Shown here piece after piece: positions 63,475 to 64,000 of a DNA stretch of 64,000 nt (position 1 is the first letter of the stretch; every line of letters starts with the position of its first letter). The stretch is taken from contig NC_015559.1 in the NCBI RefSeq assembly GCF_000214215.1, positions 186,001 to 250,000 of the forward strand. Direction: 5' to 3'. Origin of the DNA: Marinomonas posidonica IVIA-Po-181. Lineage in GTDB: Bacteria; Pseudomonadota; Gammaproteobacteria; Pseudomonadales; Marinomonadaceae. The notes under the pieces were generated by a model. It saw only the letters and a list, made by a program, of their open reading frames with translations, was not told where the DNA came from and ran no database searches. The translations under genes were made by a program, and so were the position numbers.

Positions 63475-63762
63475 GGCTTGGCTCCTTTGAGTTGGCTCGG
63501 CTTAGCGGGCTAAGCCCCGATAATGAGCCGAGTTGATCGTTGTTGTATCGTATTGAATCTGTTGGTAAAAACTGCGCTAAATTAACATCATTAAGCCCAC
63601 ATTATTCACTCTACTGTCTAGGTTGTCATAGTCAGTTTTTGTTCAGGCAGAGTCTTCGGTGTCCTTGATGATTTGTTTTCTGGAAAATGGCCGTCTATTA
63701 ACGGGGCAATCTCTTGCTTGATGTACACTATACAGCGCTATTGATAACTGGGTGAAATAGAT
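63475..63762. other. Divergent intergenic region before the DUF502 gene
   Basis: It contains an inverted repeat at 63499-63516 (GGCTTAGC with GCTAAGCC around GG), 25 bases before the LysR start, which could be an operator. The rest shows no ORF that looks real. Confidence 0.5.
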
Positions 63763-64000
63763 ATGAATAAATTGATGTCTCTGTTGTTAAAAGGTTTGGT
63801 GACTGTGTTGCCGATCGGATTGACCTTGTATTTGATTTATTGGTTGTTATCAACGGGTGAGTCACTCGCCAAACCAGTGATTTTACTATTGGTTCCTGAT
63901 GCCTATTATTTTCCTGGTGTGGGCTTGGTAATGAGTCTGGTGACCTTAGTATTGATTGGGTTGTTGGTGAATCTATATGGGATCCGCTATCTGGTGAAAC
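63763..64000 (+). CDS. DUF502-family membrane protein, 5' part
   Basis: The gene runs off the window end. The visible 79 residues begin MNKLMSLLLKGLVTVLPIGLTLYLIYWLLSTGE and continue PGVGLVMSLVTLVLIGLLVNLYGIRYLVK. That is the usual opening of DUF502 membrane proteins (two N-terminal helices). Function is unknown. The ATG at 63763 is the only good start, though its ribosome site is weak. Confidence 0.85.
   Translation, partial: MNKLMSLLLKGLVTVLPIGLTLYLIYWLLSTGESLAKPVILLLVPDAYYFPGVGLVMSLVTLVLIGLLVNLYGIRYLVK

Noticed and set aside
63499..63516. Inverted repeat GGCTTAGC/GCTAAGCC before the LysR gene as a terminator
   Set aside because: It lies upstream of the gene start and has no T tract; at most it is an operator or leader hairpin.

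Overview
The window looks like chromosome of a marine gammaproteobacterium, most like Marinomonas or a close relative in the Oceanospirillales. This rests on moderate GC content, short intergenic gaps, TRAP transport, a Flp/Tad pilus locus, a bufferin (DUF2282/DUF692/DUF2063) operon and the general character of the proteins. I ran no database search, so the genus is an inference. I saw no rRNA, tRNA, CRISPR array, transposase or phage genes.

Layout. (1) 1-2009: the 3' end of a ZnuB zinc permease and a chemotaxis receptor. (2) 2401-27847: a large surface-structure region. It opens with a TadG-like protein and a 1691-residue repeat protein that has an N-terminal LEPR-x-LL-like motif, two beta-propellers and cadherin-like domains. 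Next come a TolC-like lipoprotein, a small HlyD-type adaptor, a GAF-like/HlyD protein and an M50-protease/HlyD fusion, with no ABC ATPase. A convergent OmpR/EnvZ-type pair with a Fur-box-like site follows, and then a near-complete tad operon (flp, tadV, cpaB, cpaC, cpaD, cpaE, cpaF, tadB, tadC, tadD, tadE, tadF). (3) 27863-28923: a DUF454 membrane protein and a heme oxygenase. (4) 28968-32316, minus strand: ECF sigma factor, zinc-finger anti-sigma, bufA, bufB, bufC and doxX. Matching ECF-type promoter elements lie before the sigma gene and before bufA. (5) 32386-42841: housekeeping and stress genes (gamma-carbonic anhydrase, oligopeptidase A, YheV, nitroreductase, MFS exporter, ACT regulator), two photolyase-family genes, PhnA/YjdM and an XRE regulator. 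(6) 42878-49685: a siderophore-use cluster with no biosynthesis genes (reductase, TonB receptor, MFS importer, AraC regulator with a Fur-box-like site, and a divergent secreted esterase). (7) 49794-56035: EamA exporter with divergent LysR, HdeD, ahpC-ahpF, and an HD-GYP protein with a degenerate receiver. (8) 56282-63474: 5-oxoproline use (LysR, DUF1445, TRAP dctPQM, pxpA, pxpB, pxpC). (9) The window ends inside a DUF502 membrane-protein gene.

The best candidate for an undescribed system is the exporter-like cassette at 4025-15113 inside the tad region. A Cys-free giant surface protein is co-encoded with an outer-membrane channel, two adaptors and a membrane-protease/adaptor fusion, and no energising ATPase is present. 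The bufferin operon with its own ECF sigma/anti-sigma pair and repeated promoter element is the second most interesting unit.
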